Positions 36,592 through 48,363 of a stretch of DNA of 64,000 nt are shown here, piece by piece; position 1 is the first letter of the stretch; every line of letters starts with the position of its first letter. The notes beneath the pieces are model-generated. The model was not told the DNA's origin. It made no database searches and saw nothing but the letters and a program-made list of their open reading frames with translations. The stretch covers positions 23,882,001-23,946,000 of the forward strand of contig CM049405.1 in the NCBI GenBank assembly GCA_026929865.2, given 5' to 3'. This stretch comes from Hyperoplus lanceolatus (lineage: Eukaryota > Chordata > Actinopteri > Uranoscopiformes > Ammodytidae). Made by a program: the position numbers and the translations under genes.

Positions 36592-37540
36592 CAGGGGCGG
36601 CCTTAACGATCTGGGGGCCCGTTTCAAGTCCTAGTGTGGGGCCCCCCGTTTTTAATTTTTTTTTATTTTTATAAATAATGCGAAAATTAAAAAGATTGTG
36701 GAATCCAGTTGGTTCTTCGACGGATTATGAGATAATAGGCCCCTGAACCAAGACTCTCAAAGGGCCCCCCCACTCCTACCTATCCAGTCAGTTACACTGA
36801 CTTTTCCGCACGGATACAATTATTGGCAAAAAACATATTAAGAAAGTCAGTGTTTCCCAGATGATTTTGGGACACTGTGGGAGGGACCCTGGTCCTTGTT
36901 GGGGGGTCAGGGGGCATTGCACACTGGAAGAAAATGTGTACCGTTTTAAAGTAAAATGCATCAATCTGATGCACTTAAAGAGGAAAATTTAGAGGCTAAA
37001 TCAAATCTTGAGCTGCAGAAGGAACATTATTTTTCTGATTTTTCTTAAGCAGGCAGCATCCTTTACTCTGCAACTGCAAAAACAGTAGATTGGTCTGCAG
37101 ACCCATGTTATATGATGGAGAGACCCATTTCAACAGATAAAGGGTGGATAGCTACTTTTTATGAACAGTATAGAATTTACACATAGAAAGTTTATTCCTG
37201 TATGTGTGGGGGCCTTAGAGGCCCCTCATGAAGCCCCTAAGACAGAGCTAATAATGCTGTTGCTTTACAATTGCTTTTGTATTTCTCCCCTACTAGTTGA
37301 GGGGCCCATGATGATTTATTTCCTTATATTTAGGCTATTCCTTTTTGGAACCTTTTATTGACATGAGTGACTGAGCTCTTTGACTATAAGACATGTAAAG
37401 TTATCAGTACCTTAGCTTAGGGCCCCCTTGAGCCCTTGTGCCCCTGGGCCTGGTAGCATGCACAAGCATTATTTATTTAAAAAATAATAATAATACAAAA
37501 TTCAACTGAAACGGGTGAAACATAGTTAAGGCCGTTACTG
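36592..37540. mobile_element. Non-autonomous hAT element nested in the older hAT (949 bp)
   Basis: The left end CAGGGGCGGCCTTAAC and the complement of the right end, CAGTAACGGCCTTAAC, match at 13 of 16. A perfect 8-bp target duplication CATTATCA lies at 36584-36591 and 37541-37548. The interior has GGGGCCC-type runs (GGGGGCCCGTTTCAAG, GGGGCCCCCCG, AGGGCCCCC), typical of this fish family. There is no coding frame. Confidence 0.85.
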
Positions 37541-37586
37541 CATTATCATTTTGGTTGTGACATTTACAGTAAATTTGACTGAGCAG

Positions 37587-37588
<2 letters not shown>

Positions 37589-37648
<60 letters not shown>

Positions 37649-37655
37649 GCGTGTA
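37589..37655. repeat. (GT)n microsatellite
   Basis: About 54 bp of pure GT followed by GTGCGTGTGCGTGTATG. It lies in the outer hAT element, right of the nested one. Confidence 0.95.
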
Positions 37656-38035
37656 TGAGGAAGGGATGGGGGGATGTTCATGTGTACCCGTGTGTACGAT
37701 GTGGCTCTTTGCAGTAACACAGTAAAACATGTGTCTCTTAGTCTCTGATTGGTTGGCCACCCCTGCTTTAAAAGATTACCTCCAGTCAGTTGCATTATGC
37801 CTGAAGAAGCAGTGGCATGGATTACTTATAGAATGCTGCCCTCTAATGATTTTTTTATAATATTGCAGTTTGCGTGTCACTAAAGGCTCATTCATGAAAT
37901 GTTTCACCTCATAAAGTTTGTTCCCAGCTTCTATAATTGAAGTGTTTTACTTGAGTGTAATTGAGTGTAAATACCCTACATACCCACACAAGTATTTCTC
38001 CTCATTAGACTCCCCTTTCCCAGGTTTGTGTTTGT

Positions 38036-38100
<65 letters not shown>
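38036..38100. repeat. (GT)n microsatellite
   Basis: About 65 bp of GT. Confidence 0.95.
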
Positions 38101-38101
<1 letters not shown>

Positions 38102-39398
38102 AACAGCTCACCTCAGTGTTGTTGCATGGGTTTGGTTGGAAGAAGTTTCACCTTTTATCTTTTGTATTTGTTCTCTACACACATATAACACATTTTATAA
38201 TGTAATATACATTGTGTGTACATACCTATTTCTTTACTGTCACTTGTAATTTTAAGCACATTTGTTTATTGGACAAATAAATCATCAAAATACACTTTTA
38301 CTGTATGTTACCAAATAGACTGCAACCCCTGTTTGCAACAATTGAAACTGTTTGTACTACTGTAGACAGTGTATGTTTAGTAGCTACTGCTACTTTATAA
38401 AGTGCAATTGAATACAACAGCTCAGTCATAAGTTGTGTAATGTCAGATGGGAATGCATTTTATTGGAATCTTATTTGAATTTTTTCTTCATCAGCGAGCC
38501 AAACTAACACAAAATAATGTTGTTTAATTTGGGTAATTCATCTGGGAACTAGTTTGATCAAAAAAAAAAATTATTCCCAACATTAACTATGGACACATGA
38601 ATCTGTTTTTTTCAAATTATTTTCGGAAGTAAAAGTAGTGATATCACAATAAAAATTCAAAATCTAACTTGAGTAAAGTACAGATTATAAACAATGATAA
38701 TGCAGGAAAACCATGGTGTCAATAACTGAGTATAGCTAATATGGATATGAAATTTGATATTTTAGAGGGTCAAACACCGTTAGGTCTTAACTAACAATGC
38801 AAAAACATTTGACAACGTGTAGTCAATGAGATCGCAATACAATTTGCTTCCTTCATCTGGCCTTTCCTTCATCTGGCCTTTCCTTCATCTGGCCTTTCCT
38901 TCATCTGGCCTTTTGGGTAAATCAGTAACAAGTGGAATTTATTTGAATCAATATGTCCAATACAAGGTATGCACAATTTGACCCTTTATATGAATTAAGT
39001 GGTCAAGTTGCATCAGGTGGAGTGTAAATCGTGAAACTAAAAGAGGAGCATCTCACATCTGATCTCTTGACCTTAGCAAAGACAGTGTGAAGTTTGCCGT
39101 GGTTTAAACTGTGATCTGGAGCTTGTAAGCCCTCAGTTTAGGCGCCTGTGTCGATGGCATTTGTTCTATAGCCCTAGCTTTGGGAATCCTGGTTTGCAAC
39201 ATTCTCAAAGTGGCCCATTACAAAAGAGCGTCCGTCCGGAAGGTACGAAAAAGCTACAAAATAGCCCTATAAAGTGAATAGAACTGGCCTTAGTGGCTAT
39301 TTCCTTGTGCCCTGGGTGGTAAATCACAGCGTTTGTCGCAAGGAGAAGGTTTATGTTGTTTGTGCACATTCTGCCACCACTTCAAAGCCGTGGGAGGG

Positions 39399-39401
<3 letters not shown>
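38101..39401. other. Upstream flank, no gene seen
   Basis: AT-rich. It contains the 16-bp minisatellite at 38851-38914; otherwise nothing was recognised. Confidence 0.4.
38851..38914. repeat. Minisatellite, 4 x 16 bp
   Basis: Unit CTTCATCTGGCCTTTC repeated four times; the last unit ends TTTT. Three units are identical, which suggests recent slippage or unequal exchange. Confidence 0.9.

Positions 39402-39470
<69 letters not shown>
39402..39470. repeat. (GA)n microsatellite
   Basis: About 69 bp of pure GA. The 165-residue frame through it (39274-39771) is an artefact of the repeat joined to MITE sequence. Confidence 0.95.
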
Positions 39471-39472
<2 letters not shown>

Positions 39473-39548
39473 TCCTCTTTTCAGTGACTCATGGTCAACC
39501 TCAAAGGACCCGCAACCTAACATCCGTTCAGGCTTTTTTGTTGGCTGA

Positions 39549-39990
39549 GGATGAGACACTGCAGGTGAATAGGGTTCACTTTTTATTTTATTTTTTTACT
39601 TATGAGATGTCATCATGGAACGTTTGCCAGTTTATGGCGGCGCCAATGCCTTGGTCCAAGGTATGGAGAAATATGGACATATATGATACCCTTTCTAAGG
39701 GGAACAAAATAATTATAAAAAAAATGTTCAGCTATTATGCACTAAATAAAACATACTTATGGATATTATAATTCTTTTCAACAAAGTCTGAAACCCAAAA
39801 TTCTACACACTGCAGGTTTAAAGATGGTTGTATAGGAGAAATATACAGATGCAAACAGACAAGATGTTGTAAAATAAACACCTAAGTGTAGGCCTATATT
39901 TTGGAGAACACATGTCATGGAAACAAAATAGACACAAATCGACCAGCATGCTTTAAAAGGAATGATATTTGTGTCTGCAAATGTCTCACC
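39549..39990 (+). mobile_element. TTAA-MITE family A copy
   Basis: The left end has GATGAGACACTGCAGGTGAATAGGGTT, followed by GAGATGTCATCATGGAACGTTTGCCA. The right part has AAAGATGGTTGTATAGGAGAAATATACA and ends CTGCAAATGTCTCACC-TTAA (TTAA 39991-39994). An extra CTGCAGG lies at 39812. The middle differs from the full copy. Confidence 0.6.
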
Positions 39991-39994
39991 TTAA

Positions 39995-40414
39995 CTCACA
40001 TCATTGTTTGAGGGAGAATTCGGCTGGTGGGAACATTCTAAGTTTTAAGATTCAGTTTCAGATTAAAACCTTAACTGCCTGGATTCCCTAATGTTTTTCT
40101 TTAAGGGCTTCTTCTCACGAATATTACTTTTTTGTCTTGGGTGTTTCCTCTTCATCACTCCTTTGATGACCATGAGAACGTAGCTCTTGGTCACTTGAGG
40201 TCCAGGTTTTTTTGTTGACCACAGATTGCCGTAGATACATGGGGCTTGTCATGCTATCCACACAGCCAAAAAGCCCTCACCACAGCCCCGGTTACAGCTG
40301 GCTGAGTGAGCTGGCAGTATACTTTTCTGACTCACACAGCAGCCCATGTCTGGCTTTTCCAAGTTAAGGTTAGTGTGTGGTGGAGCAGAGCCTATATGGA
40401 AGAGCATCAGACAT
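39995..40414. other. Upstream flank, no gene seen
   Basis: Non-repetitive sequence of about 420 bp; nothing recognised. Confidence 0.35.
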
Positions 40415-40598
<184 letters not shown>

Positions 40599-42331
40599 CT
40601 AATCACACATTAACAGTCTCTCTCAAGGGAGGGAATCAGTGAGGGAGTTCTGTGATGTCTTCAAATGATCCAGTAAAAAGTAAAAATAAAAGTTCCCCCT
40701 GCTGTTACGGTAAAAAAGGAGTCAAAATGAATCACACCTCAGAGAGAGAGGTTTACAACTGGAGCCAGCTTTCTTGCTTTTACAGAAGTAATAAATGTGT
40801 ACTTTTTTTTAGTGTTGAAATTCTCAGTTTGTGTGTGAAAGTCATCTCAGGTGCATTACTTTTAGTGGACACTAGGAGGAACCAGTGATCTGTTTTTTTT
40901 TGCTAGTGGAAATATGCAACAGCAACCTTCTTTTTTAAACCATGAATTCAAATTCTTATCTACTAATTTCATTGATAATTCAGTGATGGACAGGTAAAGA
41001 CATCAAAGACAGCAATGTTTCCTAGGTTCAAGTTTCAAGGTTTTTATTAATGTCCCAAGCGGGAAAAAGGTAAGAATATTAATACAATTGATTGTTCTGA
41101 GACTAATGAATTTGCATTGAAAACTTTAAAAAATAGACTGGATTTTTAAGTAGTCCAATCAATCATTGGATTGCTCCTTGCTTGGCATTTACACATGTCC
41201 AGAAAGGCCCCTTGATCGATAATTGTTTGAATATAATGTGATTTGTTAATGTGAGAAGATCATCACTGAAGAAATGAGTCCACTAATAAGGACATTTGGT
41301 ACAAAATCATTCAGTTCCACCAGGCCAAACTTACCCTTCAGTAAGTTAATGAATTTGAAGACATTTCATTGTTAAATAAGATTTTGGCTGAGGGGTTGTC
41401 TGGGGACTGATGACACAGGCTTGAAGTCTCATCTACTACGCATCAACGTCACCTGACTCGTGCCAAACCAACCGACACCTCAGGCTACCTTATGGTGAAA
41501 AAATCCTGACTTACTGGAAATGTGATGTAATGAGGATCACTCACCGAATCGGGGGTTTGGTTTAGAGGAAATACTACATGATGAAGGCAAGACAAGGCGA
41601 GTATTTGAGAGTGTGGGTAAAAGTGACGCGGCTCTGATTTAAGAACCACATTTGGCATCTTTAATACATTCTTATAACGTTCATTCCGTACACATATTAG
41701 ACCAGAGGCCACTGTAACATCCTGTAGGAGAAATATTTGTACAAATCACATAGCGTGACACAGCACAACCACCCCAGGACTTTCCCCCAGTCTTTGCTAA
41801 TGATGGTGTGCATGTTGGCAGGGCAGGATTACCCTGCAAGAGGCCATGGACCAAAAAAAAAGAGCTCTGAAACCCCTGTTGGAACCCAGTGTTCTTCCAC
41901 AGTCCTTGAGTTGCATAATGTTGTCTTTAAGTATACCTATAATAAGCACCTTGCACACACTATATTTTACCAAAAGCCCTATAAACCAACCAGTACTCCT
42001 ATGCTGGAATAATACTACCTGCCCAAGTTGCTCTGTAGGTTTGCCTGTACAGGGGCCAGCCTACAGCCTCCTTAAAGCAGTGCTTGAGGACTGGTCAAAT
42101 TGCCCATTCACCGCACCTTTCCAGTGTCAGAGTGGAGGGGGGGGGGGGGGGGGTCAGATCATTTCTTTAGAAAATGTACAGTGAGACCAGCCCACCCACT
42201 TTCTCTCAAGTGATTGGTCAGCTGTGCAGAGATAACCAAGTAAGCAGAGGTTTTTAACTTCTCCCTCTCAAGCTCTCTTTAAGTTCACCCTAAATTCAAA
42301 TCATCATTAATTGCACTCGTCACTTTTCCAT
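40599..42331. other. Upstream flank, no gene seen
   Basis: A short block at 41026-41070 (TTCAAGTTTCAAGGTTTTTATTAATGTCCC) looks like a scrap of a LINE/SINE tail. A poly-G run lies at 42137-42153. Nothing else was recognised. Confidence 0.4.
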
Positions 42332-42812
42332 ATAGATTGCCGCAACTCTCTCCCCACTCCGGGCGGTCTCCCACTCAAACTCCTCCATAAACTACAACTG
42401 GTCCAGAAGAAGGCTTGCTGACCCGATCATCACCAGAACCCCCATCCTACAACAACTGCACTGGTTACGGGTCAAATACAGTATAGACTTCAGAATTGTC
42501 CTACTCACTTTTCAAAGCTCTCCATAACATGCCCTCACCACACTCCCACAATCCATGACATCCGTGACACTGACTCTCTCCCTACATTCAAATCCCGTCT
42601 TAAAAGCCACCTCTTCAAACTGGCATATTCTGTCTAATTCTTGGTATTTTTTCGTCTGTTGTTGTTTTTGATTGCTTTGTTATTGCTTATTATTTATGCT
42701 TGCTCTGTTTTAATGTTGTGCATCTGTTTTTATCTTTTATTAATTGTACATGTAAGGTGTCCTTGAATGGCCTGAACGGCAGCCATAAGATGCATTGTTA
42801 TTTGTATTATCA
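42332..42812 (+). pseudogene. L2-type LINE reverse transcriptase C-terminus, frameshifted
   Basis: In shifting frames it encodes IDCRNSLP then GGLPLKLLHKLQLVQKKA (stop), then QQLHWLRVKYSIDFRIVLLTF, and finally TDSLPTFKSRLKSHLFKLAYSV with a stop at 42635-42637. These are the well-known L2 landmarks DYCNSLL, KLQ.VQN.AA, LHWLPV..RI.FK and F..FKSRLK.HLF. At least two frameshifts and an in-frame stop make it dead. The 3' UTR continues to about 42812 with GGTGTCCTTGAATGGCC. It is truncated at the 5' side. Confidence 0.8.
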
Positions 42813-43714
42813 TATCATCAGTCATATATGGCTAGCTTTTCCATCCGTCTTTAAATGTGGCCGTTGGAACAGATGTAAACACTTTGGGGTTTGACGGTTG
42901 TCGGACTGCACACTCTGTATGAACTAGTCAGTTCTGACACATAACGACAACGGAGAAACACAAAAGGTTCACAAAAGAATTATCTCAAGAAAAGATCAGA
43001 ATATGAGAGAAAACAATTGTAGACACACGGAATCGATACAAACAGACACACAACGACCACAAAGATACACACAAGTGGTTGTATCAATAAAACAGGATAC
43101 AACCACCGGGAGAAGTTAGACCATGGACACTGAATGACTACAAACAAGCCAACATTACTACAAAGAAGCATTATAACTACACAGAAATGCAAAACATAAA
43201 ATGACAAGGGAGAAAAGTGTCTCTGTCCCTCTCTCTCTTCAAATCTTATATTGAATTGATATTGAGTTATAGTATGGGGGAAATCTAAAGACAAGGGGGG
43301 AAGTTGGTTATGTACATATATTGGATTTGCCACAAAAAATCATGGAGCTATTAGCGCGTGGAATCCATTCTTATTGGATCTGGCCCTTTTGAGTTTGGCT
43401 ACCTTGCTCCAATGTACAGTAGGTGGGCTTTACCATGTCTGTGCCCAGGGGGGATGCTGTCTCATAATCTGTCCATGGTTTATCAAACAAATTAATTTAT
43501 AATTAATCAGTTACCAAAAAAAGCTATTGGCACTAAGAACCCCCTGGGGCTCTGGGCCCTCGGGGCAATTTCTCACTTTGCTTAGTTGGTAATCCAGCCT
43601 TTGCTAATTACCTCAACCTCATACAAACAAACATACAGCACATGTGTGTGAATGCATTCATTTGGGAACACAGCCAACATGCATATACTCCCAATGCTTC
43701 ACCACAACAGTATG
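42813..43714. other. Upstream flank, no gene seen
   Basis: AT-rich. The 117-residue minus frame (42980-43333) has no domain and shows no exon signals. Confidence 0.4.
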
Positions 43715-44003
43715 GGTCATGGCATGTTTTTAAGAACAAAATGTATCATAAATCAGAAATGTAACCTTGGGAAAAGTGCCAACAATAATTATGGAAAGGT
43801 TAGTTGATGTTAGTGCTTTGGAGGTTGAGATTTTTGGTTCAGTCTCGAGAAAACTATTGTTAAGATAATGGCGGTTAAAGATGGTCATATAGGACAAAAA
43901 GGTTTAGTCACATAAAAACCTAAATGTACATTTTGGACCTTTGAATGAAAGAAGCCATGTTATGGAAGCAAAACTATGTTTTTTTTGCCTGCAGTGTCTC
44001 ACC
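43715..44003 (+). mobile_element. TTAA-MITE family A, 3' half
   Basis: Shared blocks run from ATCATAAATCAGAAATG through GGTTAGTTGATGTTAGTGCTTTGGAGGTTGAGATTTTTGG and AAAGATGGTCATATAGGA to a well-kept right end GCCTGCAGTGTCTCACC, then TTAA (44004-44007). The 5' half is missing. Confidence 0.65.
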
Positions 44004-44007
44004 TTAA

Positions 44008-45461
44008 TGTTTTATTGTTGACTTTCTTTGACGAGATTTCCGAAATGTCTTGAGCAACATTTGCTTTACTTTAAACTGCAGATAAGCATATCAAACGGAC
44101 ACAATCAGGAGAGTGAACTGCGTTGTGTGTGAGAGACCTCCCGGCAATCTTCACTGATCTGTGGCACTGATATAAAGCAGGAAGAGATGGACACACATCT
44201 TCATCTCAGGCCATTCTACTGACATCCGCTTTTCCTTTCTTTTAACAAATCTTTTTTTTGCAGTTGGTTTCTTTGCCAGTTTTTCCTGACAGTAATACGG
44301 GGAAAGCATTTGGTTGGTTCCAAATTACAACATACATCCTGTTGTTCTCTGACCAGAACAGTCTGTTTGAAATTAGACCAACTGCTTTGCCACATTAACA
44401 TAATTAACTTATCATCTGACTGCTGTCCCCAAGGGTGCTTTTTCTGAACGAGTCAGCCATTTACAGTCAATCTTACTATCTATCGTTTTACTTGAGAGAA
44501 GGTTCAGCAGAGATACAGCCAATGCAATTTGAAGACCTTGAATGCATCTTTGTAGTTGACACCAGAGCGCAACCGTGCAGTGTATTGTTAATGTGTTGTA
44601 CATCCCCTGTCTCATAAATCACCAAGCCATTGACCTATGAAGCAGCCCTTTGCGCGGCCCGTTTTGCATCTGGGAGCAGCCGTTTGCAGAAATGTGAGAC
44701 GACGGGCATGCGTTTGGTGCCGTGCTCCCAGCTGCCGATGTGGAGATAAAGAAAAACTCAAGCGACCGGCGTGCGTCACTCTCTTGTCGTGGCACTTTGA
44801 ATACTATCAGCTCTCTTTTCAAGCTTGCCCAAACACAGGGGTGGGGGGGAGGCAGTTTTTTTGAGGAACCCACGGGGAGGGATCGGTCCAAAATATGCAG
44901 GCCAGATTCTAGATACACATCGCTTAGGCCGGAGCCCCGGGAGAATAAAAGGACAACAGATGAGGGGAAAAAGGAATAAACTCTCCCTCATCTCTCCATC
45001 TCTCTCCCACGTCGCTCCCTCTTTCATTTCTCTTTTACTTCCTCCTTTGACCTTTCTTTCAACCGCCCATCTCGATGCTCCGTTTACCTATACACCGAAG
45101 TGTGCAAATCAACATCTAAGGCATCTGCAACTCATAATTAATAATTGTTTTTTTTCTAGGAACACTGCATTGTTTGATCTGCTATGAGTCAAACATAAGT
45201 CAGTCGTCCTGATGGCCTACTGGGCTTTCAGGTGCTGACCATGCCGTTGTTTTATCCTATGTTTGGGTCTACCTGGGGACCTCATTTCCCAACAGGTGCC
45301 TACCTTTTGTCCATTCAATAAACTAAGGCAGAAATTGCCAAGGAAAATCATTGTGACATCAAGGTGACATCTTCAAACTAAGTGGTTGGTTCAACAAACA
45401 TATGCAGGCTCTACAAATGTAAAGAAATCCCCCTCCCCCTCCCCTGAAACTGTAAAGTGGT
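44008..45461. other. Upstream flank with a possible regulatory block, no gene seen
   Basis: The part 44640-44830 is rich in CpG-containing, non-repetitive sequence (GCGCGGCCCGTTTTGCATC, GACGACGGGCATGCG, AAGCGACCGGCGTGCGTCAC). It stands out from its surroundings and could be an enhancer or a small CpG island. No exon was recognised: overlapping frames on both strands are short and share no family signature. Confidence 0.3.
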
Positions 45462-45655
45462 GTTTGGTGTTTTGTCCTCGCAACGGAGCCTTCAAGGTAG
45501 CTGCCTTGAAAGCTCTGTTGGGGGGACAACAGTTAAGGTTAGTGTTAGAGTTATGGTTAGGGTTAGAGTTAGGGCAGCTTCCAGGCAGCTCCAGGCAGTG
45601 CAGCCTCCAAGGCTACGTTTGGAGGACAAAACACCATTCATTCTGTAAAGTGCAC
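45462..45655. repeat. Foldback repeat with telomere-like core
   Basis: Arms GGTGTTTTGTCCTC (about 45468-45481) and GAGGACAAAACACC (about 45619-45632) are exact complements. They extend imperfectly through CAACGGAGCCTT against AAGGCTACGTTTG. The core at 45533-45576 is a run of degenerate TTAGGG-like units (GGTTAGTGTTAGAGTTATGG and so on). It is likely a MITE; target duplication not found. Confidence 0.5.
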
Positions 45656-46521
45656 CTTTAAGTAAATGTACAAAACTACTTGAATACACTTCAAGTATGG
45701 AAAAATAAATCAAAAGTGGTATTGTTTTTATACACCAGCAAATGTATTAAGAATAACTATATAAAAAAGCATCCTTTGCACTGATGGTCTTGTTTGCTGT
45801 TACATGTAATTTATGATCATCAGAGGAAAAATTAGACTGTTTCAGAAATATTTAAAAGTTACAGTTGGTAAAAAGTGACAATTGTACTCAAGGAAAGTAG
45901 TAAATGTATCCAGTTACTTTCCACCATTGTTTTCCAGCTCCATTTTTTTTTATTTTATGATTTGGAGTCTTGCATAGAGCAGTTAAACCTGGCGGCTACA
46001 CTGATAGTTAACCCCTTGACACTGGAGTGTTCTCTTGTAGCATTGCACGCCCATTTCAAGTCTACCTTTTACTATCTGAACTTCATCTGAGAGCTTTCAG
46101 AACACCTGTCCGAACGGTGTTACCCAAACGCTCTGCAGATGTAGTATGAGATCAAGGCCATTCCTTTTCTTGACATGCCTTCCTCTCCCTCTGCTTTTAT
46201 TATAGCCGGCCCCTGTGATATATTACACAGATGAATAAAGGCCAGCTTGATGCTTCCTCTCAAACTGAAAAAAAAGAGCTTGGGCTGTTTTTCCCATATG
46301 AGCGAACCGTCTGGGAACCTCAAGCGCCCCAGACAGACAAGGAAATTGGACTTTTAGACTCTCCCCGCCTCTCACTTCTCTCTGATCTGTGCACGTTGTG
46401 TGTAGTCTCCAGAGGATCCACTCGCTCTACTTCAGATTACCATCCAGTGGCCATGACTAACGCACCACCCTGGTTCCTCCTGCCCCTGCCACTGCCCCCC
46501 ATTCATAGCCAGTGGTAACGG
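45656..46521. other. Upstream flank, no gene seen
   Basis: The part 46090-46270 is non-repetitive (TGTCCGAACGGTGTTACCCAAACG, TATAGCCGGCCCCTGTGATATATT) and could be regulatory. No gene was recognised. Confidence 0.35.
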
Positions 46522-46525
46522 TTAA

Positions 46526-47142
46526 GCCCATACACTGCAGGTGAATAGGGTAAAATGAATGTTACTTATAGATATCATCATGACACGGTTGCCTACATAA
46601 AAACAATAACTTTTTGTATTAGCTACCAATTATTTTTGGCCGATATCTAACTAATTATGCCTACATTTGCATCTCCTTAAAAAACAAAGATCTAGATGTT
46701 GGATGAAACCAGAGCTAACATCTTTATTTAATTGTTTAAAACATATTAGTGTCCAAAGTTGTTACAGGACTGATTAGTATGGACAGGTCCTAAAAATGCA
46801 TTTTCATCATAAAACGCATCATAAATCAGATAACTAACAACTTATAAGTGGTAAGAATGATTATGGAAAGTTTAGTTGATTTAGGTGTTTTAGAAGTTAA
46901 GATGTTTGGATCACTACTGAAAAAAACGAATGTTGGAGGTAATGGCAGGTAAAGATGATGGTATAGGAGAAATATACAAACGGAAACAGACAAGGTTTAG
47001 TCAAATAAAGACCTAAATGTACATTTGGACCCTCTATTTATACTTGTATGAAAGAAGACATGTTAACCAAGCAAAATGGACAGAAATCTTTAAATTGAAC
47101 AGTACTTTAAAAAGCAACGTTTTTGCCTGCAGTTTCTCAACA
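46526..47142 (+). mobile_element. TTAA-MITE family A, full-length reference copy (617 bp)
   Basis: TTAA is present on both sides (46522-46525 and 47143-47146). The left end has ACACTGCAGGTGAATAGGGT, and the right end GCCTGCAGTTTCTCAAC pairs with it as an inverted repeat with some decay. All internal blocks seen in other copies occur here in order: TAGATATCATCATGA, TCTAGATGTTGGATGA, TAGTGTCCAAAGTTGTTACAG, CATCATAAATCAGATAACTAAC, GGAAAGTTTAGTTGAT and GGTATAGGAGAAATATAC. There is no coding frame, so it is non-autonomous. Confidence 0.75.
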
Positions 47143-47146
47143 TTAA

Positions 47147-48359
47147 ACGCAACCAAGGAGGGGGCTGGCTGGGGTTTTGAATGAAGGGGGGGTTCATGTG
47201 TGCCACATCTGAGCGCTTTGATTCCTCACCGGAAGTCTCATAAGGGGAAAAGGTCAGAGGTTGGGGAGTTTCCCCACTGTTTCTTGCTTTTGTTGTGGTC
47301 CCTCGCTGCAGCTTTGGTGATTAAACCAAGGTGCTTTGATGTCCCATTAGACCAGCTTGCTATTAGCGACGGAGCGTCGGGACGAGTGGGTGGTATATCT
47401 CTCTCAGACTCAGGTGAGTGAGCCAATGATAAAAGACAACGGCCATTGTGTTGTCAACAGTGCCAGGCCTACTGTAAAAGCAGCCCTTAGTGTATCCGAG
47501 CAGGTTACAAAGGGGATTTTCTTCAAGAGCGCACTTAAAACCTCCAATGTCAAAGTCCCAAAAGGCCAACGCTTTATGTCACTCAGTGTCTTATGTATCA
47601 GGTCTTAGCGCCTGTAGGGACATGTGACTTAACTAATGTTGTTTTGGAAACTTTTAAAAATTTTAAAAGTATGAAGGTGGAAGGAAAAAAAAGAAGAAAA
47701 AAAAACATCTTGAGGGCCCATTGTGATTGATGTCTTAGAGAGATCAGCCTGTAGTGACAAAAGCCTTCTCTATTGGTATCTGAAACATATCCACAAAGCA
47801 AACACAAGCCTCCTATCGCATTACCAAAGCCCACAAATGCCGTGTGTAACGAGGTATTTTAAGGACACAAACGGAGAACAAAAAATCTTTTATAGTCCCG
47901 GAGCAGTTGCTTTGGAAAGCTATGATATATCATTCCCCTTGAAGAATGAAGCCATAGAGTAGAGGTAGCTAATGAAACTGAGTCAAACAGCTCTCACAAC
48001 ACAACATGACACGTAGGTCACAGCCATCTCTGAGGTGAGTCCCTTGTCTTTGCAGAAGTAGACAGCCAGTCAACCAAGCGTGCAAGAGGAACATGGGAAG
48101 GTGCATGGCCTCATTTAAGAAAGTAAGTTCTTGGAAGTGTTCATTTCAATATGCTCATCTGAGTGTCACATTTATCTGTCCAAGTGGCTTGTTGCCACCT
48201 ATGGTTGAGAGCCATTTAGTCTTTTTCTAAATTAGCTATAGCCATGCAAATCGATTTCACTGTTTAGGTTTTAGGATACGTATGTGTCCATAAGGTTTCC
48301 CCAACCGCTGAAAGAAAAAGAAAGATTTAATTGGAATGTTGTTTATGGAGCTCACAGTG
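47147..48359. other. Upstream flank with duplicate C, no gene seen
   Basis: Mostly single-copy sequence, including a CpG-containing part (about 47360-47400, TTAGCGACGGAGCGTCGGGACG). Copy 1 of duplicate C lies at 47428-47517. Nothing coding was recognised. Confidence 0.35.
47428..47517. repeat. Diverged duplicate C, copy 1
   Basis: Shares with 50994-51070, in order: GACAAC.GCCATTGTGTTG (one mismatch in 19), CCTACTGT, and CA.GTTACA.AGGGGA. Total span is similar (about 80-90 bp). No transposon ends are seen at either site, and the copies lie about 3.5 kb apart. Confidence 0.5.
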
Positions 48360-48363
48360 TTAA

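Larger units (their letters stand above)
35924..37765 (+). mobile_element. hAT (Charlie/ZBED-type) transposon, decayed, 1842 bp
   Basis: Perfect inverted ends CAGGGGTGGCCAACC and GGTTGGCCACCCCTG. Target copies are CTTTATAA (35916-35923) and CTTTAAAA (37766-37773), 8 bp with one mismatch, as hAT elements make. A BED-type zinc finger remnant lies at 36303-36425. It has repeated CGGCTCTT motifs near both ends. A second hAT element (36592-37540) is nested inside. No hAT dimerisation domain or RNase-H-like core remains. Confidence 0.85.

Noticed and set aside
39274-39771. 165-residue plus frame with an (RE)n tract
   Set aside because: It is a read-through of the (GA)n array into a TTAA-MITE.
42980-43333. 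117-residue minus frame with hydrophobic stretches, a possible membrane protein
   Set aside because: Hydrophobic runs come from AT-rich DNA; there are no splice signals and no family resemblance.
45533-45576. True interstitial telomere
   Set aside because: The TTAGGG-like units are few and degenerate and lie inside a foldback repeat.
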